In this document: one piece after another, positions 63,249 to 64,000 of the stretch
Layout of the letters: every line of letters begins with the position of its first letter
How positions within the stretch are numbered: the first letter of the stretch is position 1
Origin: Petrolisthes cinctipes
Taxonomy: Eukaryota; Arthropoda; Malacostraca; Decapoda; Porcellanidae
Reading direction: 5' to 3'
Length of the DNA: 64,000 nt
NCBI GenBank assembly: GCA_033782935.1
Contig: JAWQEG010000634.1
Coordinates: 167,501 to 231,500, forward strand
Translations under genes and position numbers: made by a program
The notes under the pieces: generated by a model
Seen by the model: only the letters and a program-made list of their open reading frames with translations
What the model was told of the DNA's origin: nothing
The model's database searches: none

Positions 63249-64000
63249 CTTGATAAACAAAATCATAGTTGTTTACTATACTTATCAAAATTCTGCCACC
63301 ATCATCACCGTATGAAAAAAAAAAAAAAAAAAAAAAAAAACAGCCATTATTGTCTAGGGAAGTTTGACACTTCAGACAAAACAAAAGCTACAAAGAATGA
63401 AAAAGATATAGCATCAATAAATCTCGGGCAATCACTTTCACCATCTCTGTAAATTTACGTGATACTAGCAAATTTTCTAAACAATTGCGTTTACTCTTTG
63501 CAAAACTTACAATGTGTTGCCATTTTGTTCACATCCCTCAAACATTAACTTACAAGGAAAAAGATAATTCGAATTGGCATCACCAACAGTATTTCCCCAA
63601 ATTATTTATTACTAGTAAATGAGTTACCACTTTCAGTAACTTGGTATGTTGACAACACTATGTAACTAATGCTTCCTTAATATTACGGTATTATTCAAGC
63701 GTTTGTCCATAATCACTACCATCAATTCTTTTCTGTCAAATACATTTTTTAATACATGTAAGTCATTTCCTCATAGTTTATTTCGATCGCAAATTGATTC
63801 AATTTTCCTTAATCCGCTGTGTGTACATTGGCCATATTGGTATGGATGGCCAATCAGCGTGCTTTATTAATGCGCCTCAATTTCAACAGCTAATCAATGT
63901 GCTTGATTAATTACAATGGCTTCCCTTTGTACCGAGTGTCCGTCCGTCTCCGAATGTATTCTTCAGTATTGTTTTGAAAATAACGAAGCCAGTTTCGACC
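63249..64000. other. Probable intron of the ATPase beta gene
   Basis: No further exon recognised on the minus strand. There is a 24-base A run at 63316-63339. Near the edge, CCAATCAGCGTGCTTTATTA resembles GCTAATCAATGTGCTTGATT, a weak 45-base direct repeat. Confidence 0.45.

Overview
The window is eukaryotic nuclear DNA with long introns, very many di- and trinucleotide microsatellites and dozens of short inverted-repeat transposons. A divergent ionotropic receptor (a protostome-specific chemoreceptor branch of the glutamate receptors), together with the repeat style, suggests an arthropod, most likely a decapod crustacean. The species assignment is inference.

Layout, left to right. (1) 718-16600, plus strand: a 12-exon ionotropic receptor gene (about 694 aa) with signal peptide, bipartite ligand-binding domain and three membrane helices. 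(2) 16621-17880: a decayed non-LTR reverse transcriptase fragment. (3) 19239-28536, minus strand: a complete 9-exon betaine-homocysteine S-methyltransferase gene (BHMT, 400 aa), with a TATA box at 28674-28681. (4) 28537-30824: a 2.3 kb head-to-head intergenic region. (5) 30825-56553, plus strand: a complete 19-exon dimethylglycine dehydrogenase gene (DMGDH, 854 aa). Its 14 kb first intron holds an antisense non-LTR retrotransposon with an uninterrupted 1028-aa ORF (33051-36561). (6) 56692-60758: a 4.07 kb Tc1/mariner-type element with TA flanks and unusually long (~1.3 kb) inverted arms. (7) 61915-63248, minus strand: the three C-terminal exons of a Na+/K+-ATPase beta-type subunit, whose N-terminal part lies beyond the window.

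BHMT makes dimethylglycine from betaine while remethylating homocysteine, and DMGDH oxidises that dimethylglycine to sarcosine. The two consecutive enzymes of choline/betaine catabolism are therefore divergent neighbours. From general knowledge the same adjacency and orientation exists in vertebrates (DMGDH next to BHMT2/BHMT), so this may be an ancient metabolic gene pair.

Two patterns beyond the genes stand out. First, several exon-intron junctions are locally duplicated in tandem, giving decoy splice sites (IR exons 1, 2 and 7; DMGDH exons 9, 13 and 15). Second, about 35 copies of three TTAA-bounded foldback families share the same internal palindrome but have different ends; they abut one another, and one copy looks chimeric. 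A second set of TA-bounded foldbacks shares terminal bases close to ACAGTCACGAGC. No prokaryotic features, CRISPR arrays or tRNA/rRNA genes were recognised. Exon models were built by eye from splice sites, reading phase and family resemblance.
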